Source: Dicaeum eximium (Eukaryota; Chordata; Aves; Passeriformes; Dicaeidae). From it: a stretch of 64,000 nt of DNA. Under the pieces are notes generated by a model that worked only from the letters and a program-made list of their open reading frames with translations, made no database searches and had not been told where the DNA came from. Shown here piece after piece: positions 24,255-35,400 of the stretch (positions within the stretch are counted from its first letter, which is position 1; each line of letters opens with the position of its first letter). Location: NCBI GenBank assembly GCA_013396995.1, contig VWZP01008283.1:53058-117057 (forward strand). Direction: 5' to 3'. A program made the translations under genes and the position numbers.

Positions 24255-26608
24255 CTGAGGAACAACAGAGGGAATCTGCTTTAAAACAGGAACGTGACTC
24301 CCTGTGCACAGCACATGCCACAGCCAGAACAGTCTGTCTCACACTCAGCATGGAATTCAAACTGAGAAACACAAATATCCATCTCCAAACACACTGCTTG
24401 CAGAAATTTTTCACTCCTGTAGAAATTTGGGATGGGGAAAACCTTCTTCAGGGCAGGTAAGTCACATCCAGCAGCCCCTCTAACCTCTCTTTGCTTGAGG
24501 CTATCATCCAAAAAGAAACACCACAAGAACAAAGAGGTGTTTTCAGCAGAGAGGGGAGTCCAAACACCAGGTCAGCTCACTCCAAGTGCCGTTCCTTAAA
24601 CAGAGGGAAGTGCTGTCCTCTGTCTCCCAGCTCCAGTTCCTCACAAGGACCACTTCTCCTGAGCTCAGGTGTGGCTTTACTGCACAGGCACACCTTTGCA
24701 CCAGCCTCTGTCCACACCTGGGCCCTCCACCAAGGTTTGCAGGGCAGTCAGCTGGGGCACCTCTCCAACATTCCCTGTCTCCCTGCTGCAGATGCACTGC
24801 AGAAAAGGAGAACAGCAGCTTGATGGAAGACAAGGTGAGGTGAAAAACAAGCTGGTGATGGGGTGGTACAGAAGATCAGAGGCCACTTCTGCTTAGAGGT
24901 CTGTCCTGACTTCCTTGGTGGAGCTGGACTAATTTTTTTACCTCTCTTTGTGCTGGGTTTCCCCACCAGTAACAGTGGGAAATGAACACTTCCCCACCTC
25001 TGCACACGCTGAGAACTCAGAAGGGCTCTGCTTCTGGCTGGCTTTGTAATGACCCACCTGCCAAAATGTACTCAGCAAACATTCAACCACAAGTCAGTGC
25101 TTAAATGAAACAGGAGCTGGTAACCCAGCATGAGCCAGAGAGCCAAAATCAACAGGATCCCGTGCAGGAGGATTGACCAAACAGGAATATTTGCAGCATC
25201 CACCCCAAACCAGCACAGGACTGCATCACATGGGCAGGCAGGGCTGGTGCTGCAGCAGAATCCAATAATGAAAACTGCAAAGTTCAGTTTTATAGCTCCA
25301 CAGCTCTAGAATCAAGTTGCTGGGCTGTTAATTATTCCCTGGCTAAAATGAAGCAGGGACCAGGCAGGATGGGAAAAAGTCTCTGCCTTTTAGGGATTTA
25401 CAGCTGGATGCTTCCAATAGGCAACACTTTGCACAAGCAAAGGAAATGTGTTCAGGCACTGCATTCAGACACTCTGCTACTTTCTCAAAACTTCACACTT
25501 TTTACAACTCTCTCCACAATGACTTTCCTTTAACCCAGAACAGAATCCCCCTCCATGCCTGTGCTGTGGGGGCATGAGGGGGGCAGGAGCAGGGGAGGCA
25601 GCGTGAAGAATGCAATTATCTCCGCTGAAAGGAAAAACAAAAGGGGGGAGCTCAGGGGAAAAAAAAAAACAGGTTTGAAAACACAGCAGGGGCAGGATCC
25701 CAGCTCAGGACAGGGATTTGGGGCAAGTAAATACAAAGCAATGGGGATGCTGAAGCATCAGCACAAGGAATTGTGCTCTTGGAGCTGCATTCCAGCCAAG
25801 CCCTGGGCTTTTGCTCAGCCTCTAAATATCAGGTGAACTTTTAGTGTCTCACTCCAAACAAGCTGATCATCCTCTGCTGAACAAAACAAACACCCACTGC
25901 TGCTTGAACAGACAGCACAAGAAATCACAGGGCACAGAACAACATGTGTCCCCAGCCTTCCTCCCCACAAGAAGTGAGAGAAGAGAAAGAAAGGCAGAGC
26001 CTACATTTCCTGCAATTAGATGAGGTATGGCTCTCAAAAAGTGAAAGCTGTAATTAGGGATGTTTGGAAGGAATAACAGGAAAGCACCTTCCTACCACAC
26101 TGGAACACGTTTCCCAGAGAAAGATCTGGGCAGTAACTGGGTGGAAACAGCACAACCTCTGCTTTTCTATAAATCTGAAGCAAAACTGGGAGTGTCCTGA
26201 CTAAATACAAAGCTTCTTGTCACTTTAGCAAGTTTTCACCAAACTCAGTTCATTTAAAGCATTGTACAAACTCACCATTTTAAATTAAAAATAACCAAAC
26301 AAGTCTGGATTGTTTTGGTTTTTTTTTTCTCTCCCAAGTTGTATCTGTTTTACACTGCTGCTTTGCTGCCCCTGAGATTAGGGAAGGCACTTCCAGGAAA
26401 AGCAGAAGCAGCAGAAATGCAACAGCAGAATTCATCTAAAGAAAGGGCAAATTCCAAACCTTTGACAGGAACTGCTGTGCACCCATGTGCAGCTGGAGTC
26501 CCTGATTTCTGAAGGGGATGAGGAATGCAGTGACTCTGTGCCAGTGACTCTTTGCCCAACAACAAACCACCCTCACAAATAACAGAACCCAAACTCCCAC
26601 CTGCTCAC
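24255..26608 (-). other. TIAM1 intron between coding exons 6 and 7
   Basis: This intron is 2.35 kb, bounded by GTGAGC and TTCCTCAG. I recognise no repeat family or gene in it. Confidence 0.87.
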
Positions 26609-26755
26609 CTGGTTAATGCTCGGCCTCCCTTGCTTTTTCTTCGAGGTGGTGTCCAGCCCCCAGAGAGAAGAAAACCTGCTCCTCCTCTTGCTGGCAGACC
26701 TGGACATGGCCTGTGTCCTCCTCCTCACTCCCGACTCCCCGGTGCGAGCTGCCAC
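26609..26755 (-). CDS. TIAM1: TIAM1 coding exon 6: basic Arg/Ser-rich segment (residues 669-717)
   Basis: The acceptor is TTGACAG|GTG and the donor is CAG|GTGAGC. The exon is 147 bp, symmetric in phase 0. It encodes a strongly basic segment, VAARTGESGVRRRTQAMSRS then ASKRRSRFSSLWGLDTTSKK, ending GRPSINQ. It completes the PHn-CC-Ex region and starts the linker to the Ras-binding domain. The R-x-x-S and RRSRFSS arrangement gives several possible basophilic kinase sites, which is an inference from sequence only. The residues match mammalian TIAM1 almost exactly. Confidence 0.95.
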
Positions 26756-27064
26756 CTGTCAATGCCACATGGCTTCAGATCCCAGCTGCAGAGCCCCAGC
26801 ACACACCCACCACCCAGCTGGGGGTCTGGGGGGAAAAGGCAAATCCAAAAAAAAAGGCAAATCCCAGCAGTTCTCACTGCTGGGACAGTGGGGATGCTGC
26901 CAGGCAGCTGCCTTCTCACTGCAAATTAGCTCACTTCTCCCAACATCAAATGTTGAAATGGACAGTACACACCACCTCCATCATTTTTTGGCATTTAATG
27001 CGAGATATTTTAAAGTACCCTAATCATCATAGAGCAAAACCTCAGCACCAGTGAAGGGTTTGGG

Positions 27065-27090
27065 TTTTTTTGTTTTTTTTTTTTTTTTTT
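27065..27090. repeat. Interrupted poly-T run
   Basis: T7, G, T18, followed by CTCC. It lies in a TIAM1 intron and could be the reverse complement of an old poly-A tail, but no attached retrocopy is seen. Confidence 0.85.
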
Positions 27091-27770
27091 CTCCTAGCAA
27101 GGTTTCCAAGTTGGACATGTGAAATCTGAGATTTCCAAACTTATCTGTTGCTTCCCAAAAACTCAGTCATCTTCTGTGCTCTTTCCTGTGGAAACACTCT
27201 GGGCATCCTGGTGCTGACTCAGAAGTGCAGCAAGGCCAGATCAAGGCTTGCAGGGAGCTCATGGCATTTAAACCTGCACTTCCTTAAAGATAAGTGATAC
27301 CTGAAGGGCTGAGCAAGGCACAGAAGGGGAAATTCCAGTGAGCTGAAATGACCCTTCCCATCAGAGCAGTGTCAACTGCTCTGCAAAATGGCCCGTGGCA
27401 ACAAGAGACATTTGCCTTCACTGAGCCCAGCTATCTGGGGAGCTCTGGAAGAGATCACTGGCACATTGCTCAGAGCTGAAGTGCTCAGGCCCGGTGTCAA
27501 AGCACATTTCCCACGTGGAGGTGGCCTGAGGAGAGGAGCTCCAGAAGGCTGGCTGCTGCACCCAGGGAACTGCGTGAGGAATGGGGGCTCTCCTTGGCAG
27601 GAAATCCAGGAAAAGGAGAACTTGAGCTCCACAGCAACACCTCCATTTCCACAGCCCGGACTGCAGAGTTCCACAGCTGTACCTGGGACATTTATGCAGA
27701 GCCACCTGGGATAACTGAGCACATCCTTGGATGAATGTACTGAGGAACATCTTCAGGAGACTTGGGTCAT

Positions 27771-27980
27771 GGAATCACAGAATGACTGGGGATGGAGGGG
27801 ACCTTAAAGCCCACCCCATCCCACCCCTGCCATGGCAGGGACACCTCCCCTGTCCCAGGCTGCTCCCAGCCCCAGTGTCCAGCCTGGCCTGGGACACTGC
27901 CAGGGATCCAGGGGCAGCCACAGCTGCTCTGGGTAAATTCCCTTCCTGAAACTTGAGTTAGGGCTCCTAACATGAGGCTG
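27771..27980 (-). mobile_element. CR1 LINE 3' fragment, antisense, with internal junction
   Basis: GGAATCACAGAATGACTGGG and GGGGACCTTAAAGCCCACCC mark the CR1 end. GGGATCCAGGGGCAGCCACA follows, then GGGTAAATTCCCTTCCTGAA and TTAGGGCTCCTAACA. The last part is shared with the copy at 42984. Confidence 0.88.
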
Positions 27981-28841
27981 CATTTCCCCACATTCCTGGG
28001 GGCAAAGGAGGACATGAGAGTTTGCTGAGAGGAGAAGAAAACACGTGTCTCTTCCAACACAACGTTTTCCAGACATATTTTTTCCCTTGGCTCTCCAGAG
28101 ACACCAGCATGAAGAGGCAGACTGTTTTTCAGGCTAACGCTCAGTGCTTTGCTTGATGCGAAAAAAAAATAAGCATAAATGCAAATTACAGCCCGCCACT
28201 TAAAAAATATAATAAATCCACCAGCAATTAGCAGGATGATGACGCTAATCTTTTCATATAGGAAAGAATAAAAACGCCCCTGACTGAATTACAGCTCTGC
28301 ATTCAATTGAAGGGTACAGCTGACATCTACAAGACAACAGTGGAGCTCAGCTATTTCTGTGAACCTCCAGGAGTCCAAGCTGAAACTACAAGAACTTGAT
28401 TTAAATTCATTAAAACCCCACCACGTTGCAAAACATCTCCCTGTACTTTTAAGAGCTGGGTTGTTACAGTACTTAAATTTAAACAACCATTATTTGCCAC
28501 ACCACAGGTAGCAGAGAAGAACATTTCCCCTCCCTTGTGCAGCATCAGGTGTCCATGACCAGAGCCTGGGTATCAGAATAATTGGTCAGTAATTTCATCC
28601 ACGTGGAACAAAGTCAGATATGCCCGAGAAGGTCTCAGCCAGCACATGCTGAGGGCCTCAGAAAGGCTCTCACTGGCTTCATGGGATGTGTGGATCAAGC
28701 CCAAGTTTGTGGACACTTGAGATGACCCTGCTGTTGTAACTCAGGAAAATCTGTTTAGGTAGAGATTCAAAAGGACACGTCTGGGACAGAGAGGGCTCTT
28801 TCTGCCCACCCTGCTCCTGCAGCCCTGCCATGGCCACTCAC

Positions 28842-29027
28842 CAGCGCGTGGAAGGAGGACACGGAGAAGATGCCCAGGCGGCCCATGGCCACCTTGGTGG
28901 GGCGGCTGGCGAAGGCCAGCAGGCGCTTGGGGTTGGGCAGCTCCCCGCCCTGCAGGCTGGCCAGGTAACAGCGGTACCGGAACAGGTCCATCTGGAACTG
29001 CTCCAGGTTCTGCTCCCACACGAAGAT
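28842..29027 (-). CDS. TIAM1: TIAM1 coding exon 5: Ex segment of the PHn-CC-Ex module (residues 607-668)
   Basis: The acceptor is GGCCGCAG|ATC and the donor is CTG|GTGAGT, close to consensus. The exon is 186 bp, phase 0 to phase 0. It encodes IFVWEQNLEQFQMDLFRYRC, then SLQGGELPNPKRLLAFASRP and ending SVSSFHAL. This is the near-invariant extra helical segment that packs against the PH domain and coiled coil in the known PHn-CC-Ex structure. Conservation with mammals is almost complete. I ended the exon before GTGAGT because the next exon begins with the GTG that supplies the following Val. Confidence 0.96.
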
Positions 29028-30345
29028 CTGCGGCCGGCAGCGGGGGGAGAGAAGGGGAGAAGAGGCTGGTAAATGCCTTGGAAAAATTTCCAGTATTCCA
29101 CACCCTTTGCACCGATGCTGGTCTCACTCAACAAACCCTGATTCCCGATTTTCCCATATTCCCTTGCCCTCCCAACTCCCCCAGAGAATGCAAATCGTAA
29201 AAGAGTTTTGATTAGATGGAAAACAACTTTTTCTACATTCATGACAGAAGTCTCCTCCTGGGACAACTGCTCCTTTGATACAATGCTAATTAACAGGATT
29301 AAAATTTCATTTTTAATTTTCTTTGTATTTCCAGGATTCTCTGCTCAGCAGTCCCTTAAGAGGCTTCTTTCATGCATCAAGAGCATCTGAGGAACCAGAA
29401 GAGCAAACCCCACCCAACACCAGGCACAGGGCATCCCAAATCAGCAGCCACAGCAGCAGCTTTGCTGTGAGCAACAACAGAGCTTGAAAAAGTGCCATAC
29501 ACTGGGGATAATTAATCTGATCGGTGGCAGAGTGCTGTAATCAGCCTATGGAAGGACTTATTTAAATAATTCAAATAGGTTATAGGAACAGTTTCAAAGC
29601 ATTCAGAAAAACTCAGTTACATAAACAGGGAGACTGCTCTGCCTCTCACTGTAACTGACAGCTCTGAGTGGAGCTCTTTAACCTCTCCCTCCCGTTTCTC
29701 CCCCATCTCCCCTTCTCACAGGCTTCCAGGGGGTACAAATCTCTTTAGCTCAGCCCCAGCCACTTCTCATACTTTGCACTACAGGCACACTTGGCAGCCA
29801 TGGTACGAAAGCTCCAAATGAGGGAAGCAGGAGCCATATGTTAAGCTTCCCAAAATAAGGTGCTGCTGCAGCAGCAGGAGAGACATCTGCTCCAGGCTCT
29901 CTGCTTCTGAAACCCAGCCATACTGTCCACTTGAAGGCAGGAGGAGTGGGCCCAGGGGGAGCCAGCATGCAGCCACAAGGTCAAGGCAGACCCCTGTGAC
30001 AAGCAGAAACCAGGCATGGCTTCTTCAGCCCAGCTGCCAGCAGAAGCAGCAGCCTCTGGCACACTTAAAGCAGCAGCAGCAGCAGCAGGGTTTGTTGGTG
30101 TGTGAACAGCTGCTCCCCAAGGCATCCTCCAGTCTTGCCCTGGCAGCCTCCTCACTCAACCTCCTGCCATCCAAATCTCCTGGAGGCCAGCAGAAGACAG
30201 CCCATGCTGGACCTTAGTGGAGAAATGGTGCAGCTAAGGCAGCCAGCACAGCTCTCCTGCTCCCACTGCTCCAGGGAGCTCCCATCAACCTCTGAGAGGC
30301 TTTAAACCCTCGCTAGGGACTTATCTCACATAAGCAAGAGTTTAC
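29028..30345 (-). other. TIAM1 intron between coding exons 4 and 5
   Basis: This intron is 1.3 kb, bounded by GTAAAC and GGCCGCAG. The only repeat seen is a short AGC trinucleotide run at 30069-30088. No transposon is recognised. Confidence 0.87.
30069..30088. repeat. Short AGC trinucleotide run
   Basis: About 6.7 perfect AGC units, flanked by further interrupted CAG motifs at 30040-30057. Confidence 0.9.
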
Positions 30346-30570
30346 CTGATCCAGTATGGTCTTCTTCTTCTTGGAGTCTGTTACAGAGGACAGCTGCATT
30401 TCGCCCATTTTCTTCATCTTCTCGTCCATGTCGATCTTCTGCTCCAGCTTCTTGATCTCAGTTTTGAGCAGCTTGAGCGTGTCCTCCTTGTGGCGCTGCC
30501 GTGCCACCGCGGTGGCGCACGCCGAGTGGATGGCCGTGATCCAGTTCTCCAGCTCCGTCTGGCTGCACGT
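30346..30570 (-). CDS. TIAM1: TIAM1 coding exon 4: PH C-terminal helix and coiled coil (residues 532-606)
   Basis: The acceptor is GCATGCAG|ACG and the donor is CAG|GTAAAC. The exon is 225 bp, phase 0 to phase 0. It opens with SQTELENWITAIHSACA, the C-terminal helix of the PH fold with its invariant tryptophan at 541. It continues into a charged helical stretch, HKEDTLKLLKTEIKKLEQKI and onward, with hydrophobic residues in heptad-like spacing over about 556-580. It ends in a lysine-rich KKKKTILDQ. This is the CC part of the PHn-CC-Ex module. Minor substitutions relative to mammals (for example TCSQ for TTSQ) look neutral. Confidence 0.96.
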
Positions 30571-31197
30571 CTGCATGCAGGGAGAGGGGGCACAACAAGT
30601 CAGGATCCTCCCTGAAACCGACTGCAGACTAACAAATGCAATTCCAAGGAGTTTCCTTTCCCTTTGATCTCGAGATTCAAAGCCCTAAATCCACTTACTC
30701 CTGCCGCAGCAATAGCCGCCCATCATCCCTGAGCAGGGCATTCCTAACTTGGCACCGGGCACTCAGCACTTGGAATGACACCTCTACCTGTGCCTTGCAG
30801 CTGTGGGTGCTTCCCAGCAAGGTCTCAGGAATCACCTCCCTGGCTCAGTGCAGTGCTGCTGTGATTTCTAGCTTGTCATTTAACAATGATTTCTAGACTC
30901 CAGCTCCTTAAGGCAGGGAATGCACCACTGCTGTGCCCTTCCCAGGATGGAGAGCTTTTCTGGCATGCAGCAGTTAATAATAAATTAATGGCAGAAAACG
31001 TGACCATGGTAAGTACCCCCAGCTGTATTATGGTGCACAGACAAACAAGCTTTCTGTTGCTGAAGGTCCCAAAGCCCTCAAGGCACCCCTGTTACCACTA
31101 AAGGCAGGCTCTTCCTTGTTTTCCCAGCTCTGGCACTGTCCCTTCCCAAGCATGGATATGGCAGTTTGGAAAGAGGGAACGTTTCTCCTTGCTGGAA

Positions 31198-31320
31198 GCG
31201 TCCCAGGCCAGGTTGGACAGGCCTTGGAGCAACCTGGAATAGTGGAAGGTGTCTCTGCCCATGGCAGGGTGTGGAACTGGATAATCTTTAACGTCCCTTC
31301 CAGGCCAAACCACTCCATGA
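31198..31320 (+). mobile_element. CR1 3' tail fragment
   Basis: GGCCAGGTTGGACAGGCCTT, then TAGTGGAAGGTGTCTCTGCC and GATAATCTTTAACGTCCCTT are CR1 3' sequence. The terminal ATTCT repeats are degraded. Confidence 0.86.
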
Positions 31321-31942
31321 GACACCAGGCTGGAGCATGGGACACCAGTGCTTTTTTCTGGAAGAGAACTATTCTGATTAGCGGCTTTTGACACACAAAG
31401 AAGAATCTTTCCAGATTCTTCTTTCCAGATTTTCAAAATAAAAAGTCAGTCTTCTTAGGCCTTTTACTAAACTCCATTCCTTTTTACAGTAGGTCATGAA
31501 ACAAACTTTCCAGCCAGCCCAGGGTTGCAGAGGACTTTCTGTGAGTGTCAGCCTGTGGCAATAATCACACTGGTATTTGGCTGGAAAAGTAGCAAGGTGC
31601 CAAACCACCTTGTTCTAATTAAACTTTCTGATGAAGCCTGATCTATTAATAGACAGCCCAGCATGACTTCTCCATTTGCTGGAGAGGATGAGGAAGGTCA
31701 TCCTCACTGAGGTCACAACCAACAGCCAAGGATGAAGCAAAGGAGAGCTTCCAGAGAGGCCCAGCTGGGCTTCAGACTGATGCTCCCCAAACTTTTGTGG
31801 AACTGAGGCAAGTGGGACACACGTGTCCCAGAATGACACCACTTTCCTCACTCAGGCTAGAAGCCCTAAGCAGAAACAGGATCTGGAGCAGGACTGAGCT
31901 CCTGCCCAGTTCCCCTGCCTTCAGCTGGCACTGTACATGGCA

Positions 31943-31996
31943 CATGATCTTTAAGGTCCCCTCCAGCCCAGGCCATTCTGTGGCTCTACGATTCCC
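31943..31996 (+). mobile_element. CR1 3' tail fragment
   Basis: ATGATCTTTAAGGTCCCCTC then GGCCATTCTGTGGCTCTACG is the last 55 bases of a CR1 element. Confidence 0.82.
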
Positions 31997-33176
31997 TCTC
32001 ATATGGAGGAAGGTCTCCACGTGCCAAAATACAAATCTCCTTCCCAGGGAGATGTGAAGGAGAGAAGGGCAGGGCAGGACTACAGAAGGAGCTGAGGAAA
32101 AATCCCACTGAGGTGGCAGAGAAGTTAGTCCACAAAAGAAGATGGGTTTTTTCAGTCAGACACTCAGTCACTCCAAGAATCAGAAAGGCTTTTTTTTTTT
32201 TTTCACCAGTTTGAGAATCCAGCCCTTTGCAAGGACAGCTGCAAAGACCTACAACACAGTGTAATTTTAGTTTTTGCTCTGGGGAGTGATGATGTGGGGA
32301 CACATCCTACCCAAGAGTGACTTCTGGTTTAAGAAGGCAAGAAACTCCATTGTCACTGGAAAGAGAAATAAAGGGATTCCTCCAGTGAAGAAAGCTGAAT
32401 CAGAAGTGGAGGGAATGCACCCACCTCAGCACGTGCTGCCCATTGCAAATAACAGAACGTCACACCCTGCTTAGGGCCAACTTGACATAAGAAAAGGGAT
32501 GACAACCTAAAAATCACTCAGGGAAGCAGTGGTTACCAAATTACAGAAACCTTTTCAAGTGAAACACATCAGTGTATGGTCTTTGATATAAGTCCTGGGA
32601 TTTTTTAAAATGTACTCAGCGAAACTGAGACATTTCTATTTCCTGATTAAAGAATCAAACCCTGCACTTCCAGTCTCCTCTTGGACAGCAGCAAGATGTG
32701 TGAACAAGGGGCAGCTGGATTTGCAGCCCCTCTGGGGGAGCATCTGCAGATTCAGATATCCCCTTGCACTTCCAACTGCTGCTGGTCCTGTCAGCCCCTC
32801 GAGCCTCTCTGCAAGGCCCTCCTTTGACACAGGTCTCTTACCAGACACAGAGTAGCACAGCCCATGTAATGCCCAGCTGGATGTCCTGTGTGGTGACTGG
32901 CTTGGTCTGTGTGCTCTAACATGCTGCCCAACCAGTTTTTACAGTGATGCAAGAGCATTTCTTCATTCTTTGCTCCAGCCATCTACACAAAGAGGGTCCA
33001 GCCAGTTATTAAAAAAGCAGATTTGACACTGATCATGTTCAGATCGTGTCCTTCCTCTAGTGCTGCCAAAGGAAAACCCCAAACCTACTGCAGTCAGCAG
33101 GGTTTTCCACCGATCTCAACCAGAGCTAGGATGTCCTCCTTGCTGGGAGGCAGAGAAAAACTTCACAAAAACCAAC

Positions 33177-33349
33177 CTGGAAGAGGAAAGCGTCCCCAAG
33201 AGAGTTGCTGAGGCAGAAGACGAAGTCCTTCTTGGGGTGCTCGGGCACGGCCTGCACGATGCTGTTCTCCACCCAGACAGCGTGTTTGGGGATGCTGTTG
33301 TGGTCGATGCCGGACCTGCCGTCCGTCTCGTAGAAGAACAGCGTGCAGC
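33177..33349 (-). CDS. TIAM1: TIAM1 coding exon 3: core of the N-terminal PH domain (residues 474-531)
   Basis: The acceptor is CCCTCGCAG|GCT and the donor is CCAG|GTTGGT, a weaker donor than most in this gene because it has T at +3. The exon restores phase 0. It encodes the central PH strands CTLFFYETDG, then DHNSIPKHAVWVENSIVQAV and KKDFVFCLSNSLGDAFLFQ. This PH domain binds phosphoinositides and, with the following coiled coil and Ex segment, forms the PHn-CC-Ex module that targets TIAM1 to membrane and binds partners such as PAR3, JIP2, spinophilin and CD44. The sequence is very close to the mammalian protein. No indel or lost residue is apparent. Confidence 0.96.
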
Positions 33350-35386
33350 CTGCGAGGGACAACAAGCAGCACAGTCAGGGGCTCTGCTGGCTTAGTGCCA
33401 GGTGGCACACCCTGAGGTGTAGGGCACAGCCAGCCCTGACCCAGGGCTGAGTTTTGTCCTCCCATGGGCAGTAAAGTACATTTCCAGATGAGAAACATCA
33501 TAAGAAATCCCAGACTTGGGGTCGTCCATGGCCACCCCATCGCAGGGAAGACGCAGGTGTGAGATCCTGGTCCCCTGAGGGTGACAAACAGCTCTGAGCT
33601 GGCCCTGGGAGCAGACAGGCCCCCGGGCATGGCCCAGCCTCAGCCTCTGCAGCTGCTGTCACAGTCCCTGCAAGGCAGAGATCAAGCCATTTAATTACTG
33701 GATGCAGACAGTAACTGGAATTAAAACGGGCTGGGATGAGCTGTGCTTGCTGAAAGACTGATGGACAAAAAAAACTTAGCTGGGGACAGCAAACAACCTG
33801 CTCGGTGTTACAAAATAATATTTACAATCCTCCCGGGGAAGGAAAATGAAGAGTAGAGCAAGGGTGCAGTTTGGTAGATTCCAAAAAGAAAAGGGTCTCC
33901 TCCTCTCTCACCTTCCCACACCATGTGCAGGTGTTTACAGGCTGGCACATGGCTGCTGTGTCACTGGAAAGGGATGCTCTGGTACCCAGCCTCTCAGAAA
34001 ACAATTTGCAGCCAAACAATGGCAGCTGCTCACTTCAAAGCCTCAGCTAAACACTGCCAGTATCAAGGCACAGCAATCCAAGGAGTTAACACTCCACTTG
34101 AGCCAAAGCACTTCAAAACAACATCACTCCCCTGCTCATCCTTCCCCTTTCTTCTCCCAGATGGCCCTTTGTTTGCCAGCTCCTCACAGCAAGACCTTCC
34201 TGCCCCCTCCCCGGAGATCAGGGCTGCCCCTCACCTCCTGTCTCCTCTCCCATTTTCCCAGCTCTCCAGCCACCCCAAGGAAAAGCTGGCTCCAAACTTT
34301 GCTGTTGGTTTTAAAATAGCGCTGCAAATTAAAAATAAACAAGTGCTTTAGGAAGAGCTCTCTGTGGGACGGGCAGGGTTTGACCTCACTGAGCCTTTTG
34401 GGTGACCCCACTTAGAGCAGGAGACACAGCTCTGCTCCGGCCACAGCAGAGGACAGGGAGGCCAGTCCCAAAACTGTGGCTTCCTGTTTCCCTGCTGATG
34501 AAGCATGTGAAGATGAGTTTCTGAGCACGTGCCTAGCAGCAACGATCTGGAGAGAAGAGGGTCTGTGGCTCGGGCAGCTGAGGAGGGAGCAGGGCAGCTG
34601 GGTGCCGAGGGCTGCCCACCACGGGGTGGGTGACACAGCCGGAGCCACACGTCTTGATGGCCAACCACAGCTTCCTGTCCACACTGCAAATGTGCTGCAA
34701 CCCTGAGTGTTTGTACTCGTGAAGCACCTCTCGGGAAAGGACAGGTTCAGCAGGGATGCAGAGCGTGGCAGAGCCCCTGTGTGAACGCCAGCCACTGTCC
34801 CACTGTCCCCACCAACAGCCTCCCACCATGGTGTGCCTGCAGTGGCACACAGGTATTCATTCAGCTGTCAGCAAGCACAGACACCTTCTCCAAGGAAACA
34901 CCCAGTGCCCAGGGAAGCCTCCCTGGGTGGTACCAGCAGGGCTCCAAGCACGGTATGAACCCCACTGCTGTGCCTTGCACCACACACGTGTCATCACTGA
35001 GCACATCAGCAACCACCACCTAAAACCTCTGGAAAACAACAGGGCCATTTCCCCACACTTCATGTGAACTGAAGTTCACAGCAGCTTCTGTTACGGGTCC
35101 AGGCCCCTGGTTTGGCCACCCCACGGGCACCCACCTGGACACACAGGTGCCTGCTTTCCCTGCACCTTCCAGTGACACCCAGAGTGCCCACTGGACACCC
35201 CCTGCCCGCTCTCCCTGTACCTTCCAGTGACACCCAGCGTGCCCACTGGACACAGCCCTTCCTGCTCTCCCTGCACCTTCCAGTGACACCCAGCGTGCCC
35301 ACTGGACACCCCCTGCCCGCTTTCCCCGTACCTTCCAGTGACACCCAGCGTGCCCACTGGACACCCCCTGCCCGCTCTCCCCGTAC
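33350..35386 (-). other. TIAM1 intron between coding exons 2 and 3
   Basis: This intron is 2.0 kb. Its first 240 bases (35148-35386) are a minisatellite that copies the exon 2 donor. The rest is GC-moderate unique sequence in which I see no exon or transposon. Confidence 0.88.
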
Positions 35387-35400
35387 CTTTCAGTGACACC
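35148..35400 (-). repeat. 55-bp minisatellite duplicating the exon 2 splice donor
   Basis: The block CAGTGACACCCAG (plus strand) recurs at 35170, 35225, 35281, 35336 and 35391, spacings of 55, 56, 55 and 55 bp. The copy at 35391 is the coding end of TIAM1 exon 2. The other four are in the intron. On the minus strand each unit reads GGGTGTCACTG, then A or G, AAG, then GT. The unit therefore contains 15 exon-derived bases plus a donor-like GTACGG, GTACAG or GTGCAG. The copies are nearly identical over the full unit, which suggests recent amplification or homogenisation. Confidence 0.95.

Larger units (their letters stand above)
26756..28841 (-). other. TIAM1 intron between coding exons 5 and 6
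   Basis: This intron is 2.1 kb, bounded by GTGAGT and TTGACAG. It holds a T-rich run at 27065-27090, an antisense CR1 copy at 27771-27980 and an AT-rich block at about 28130-28310 that resembles a conserved noncoding element. Confidence 0.87.
30571..33176 (-). other. TIAM1 intron between coding exons 3 and 4
   Basis: This intron is 2.6 kb, bounded by GTTGGT and GCATGCAG. It carries two sense-oriented CR1 tail fragments (31198-31320 and 31943-31996) and a short T run near 32190. I see nothing else. Confidence 0.87.

Noticed and set aside
30069..30088. AGC run as a disease-type expansion
   Set aside because: Fewer than seven units, intronic, with interrupted flanks. It is ordinary length.
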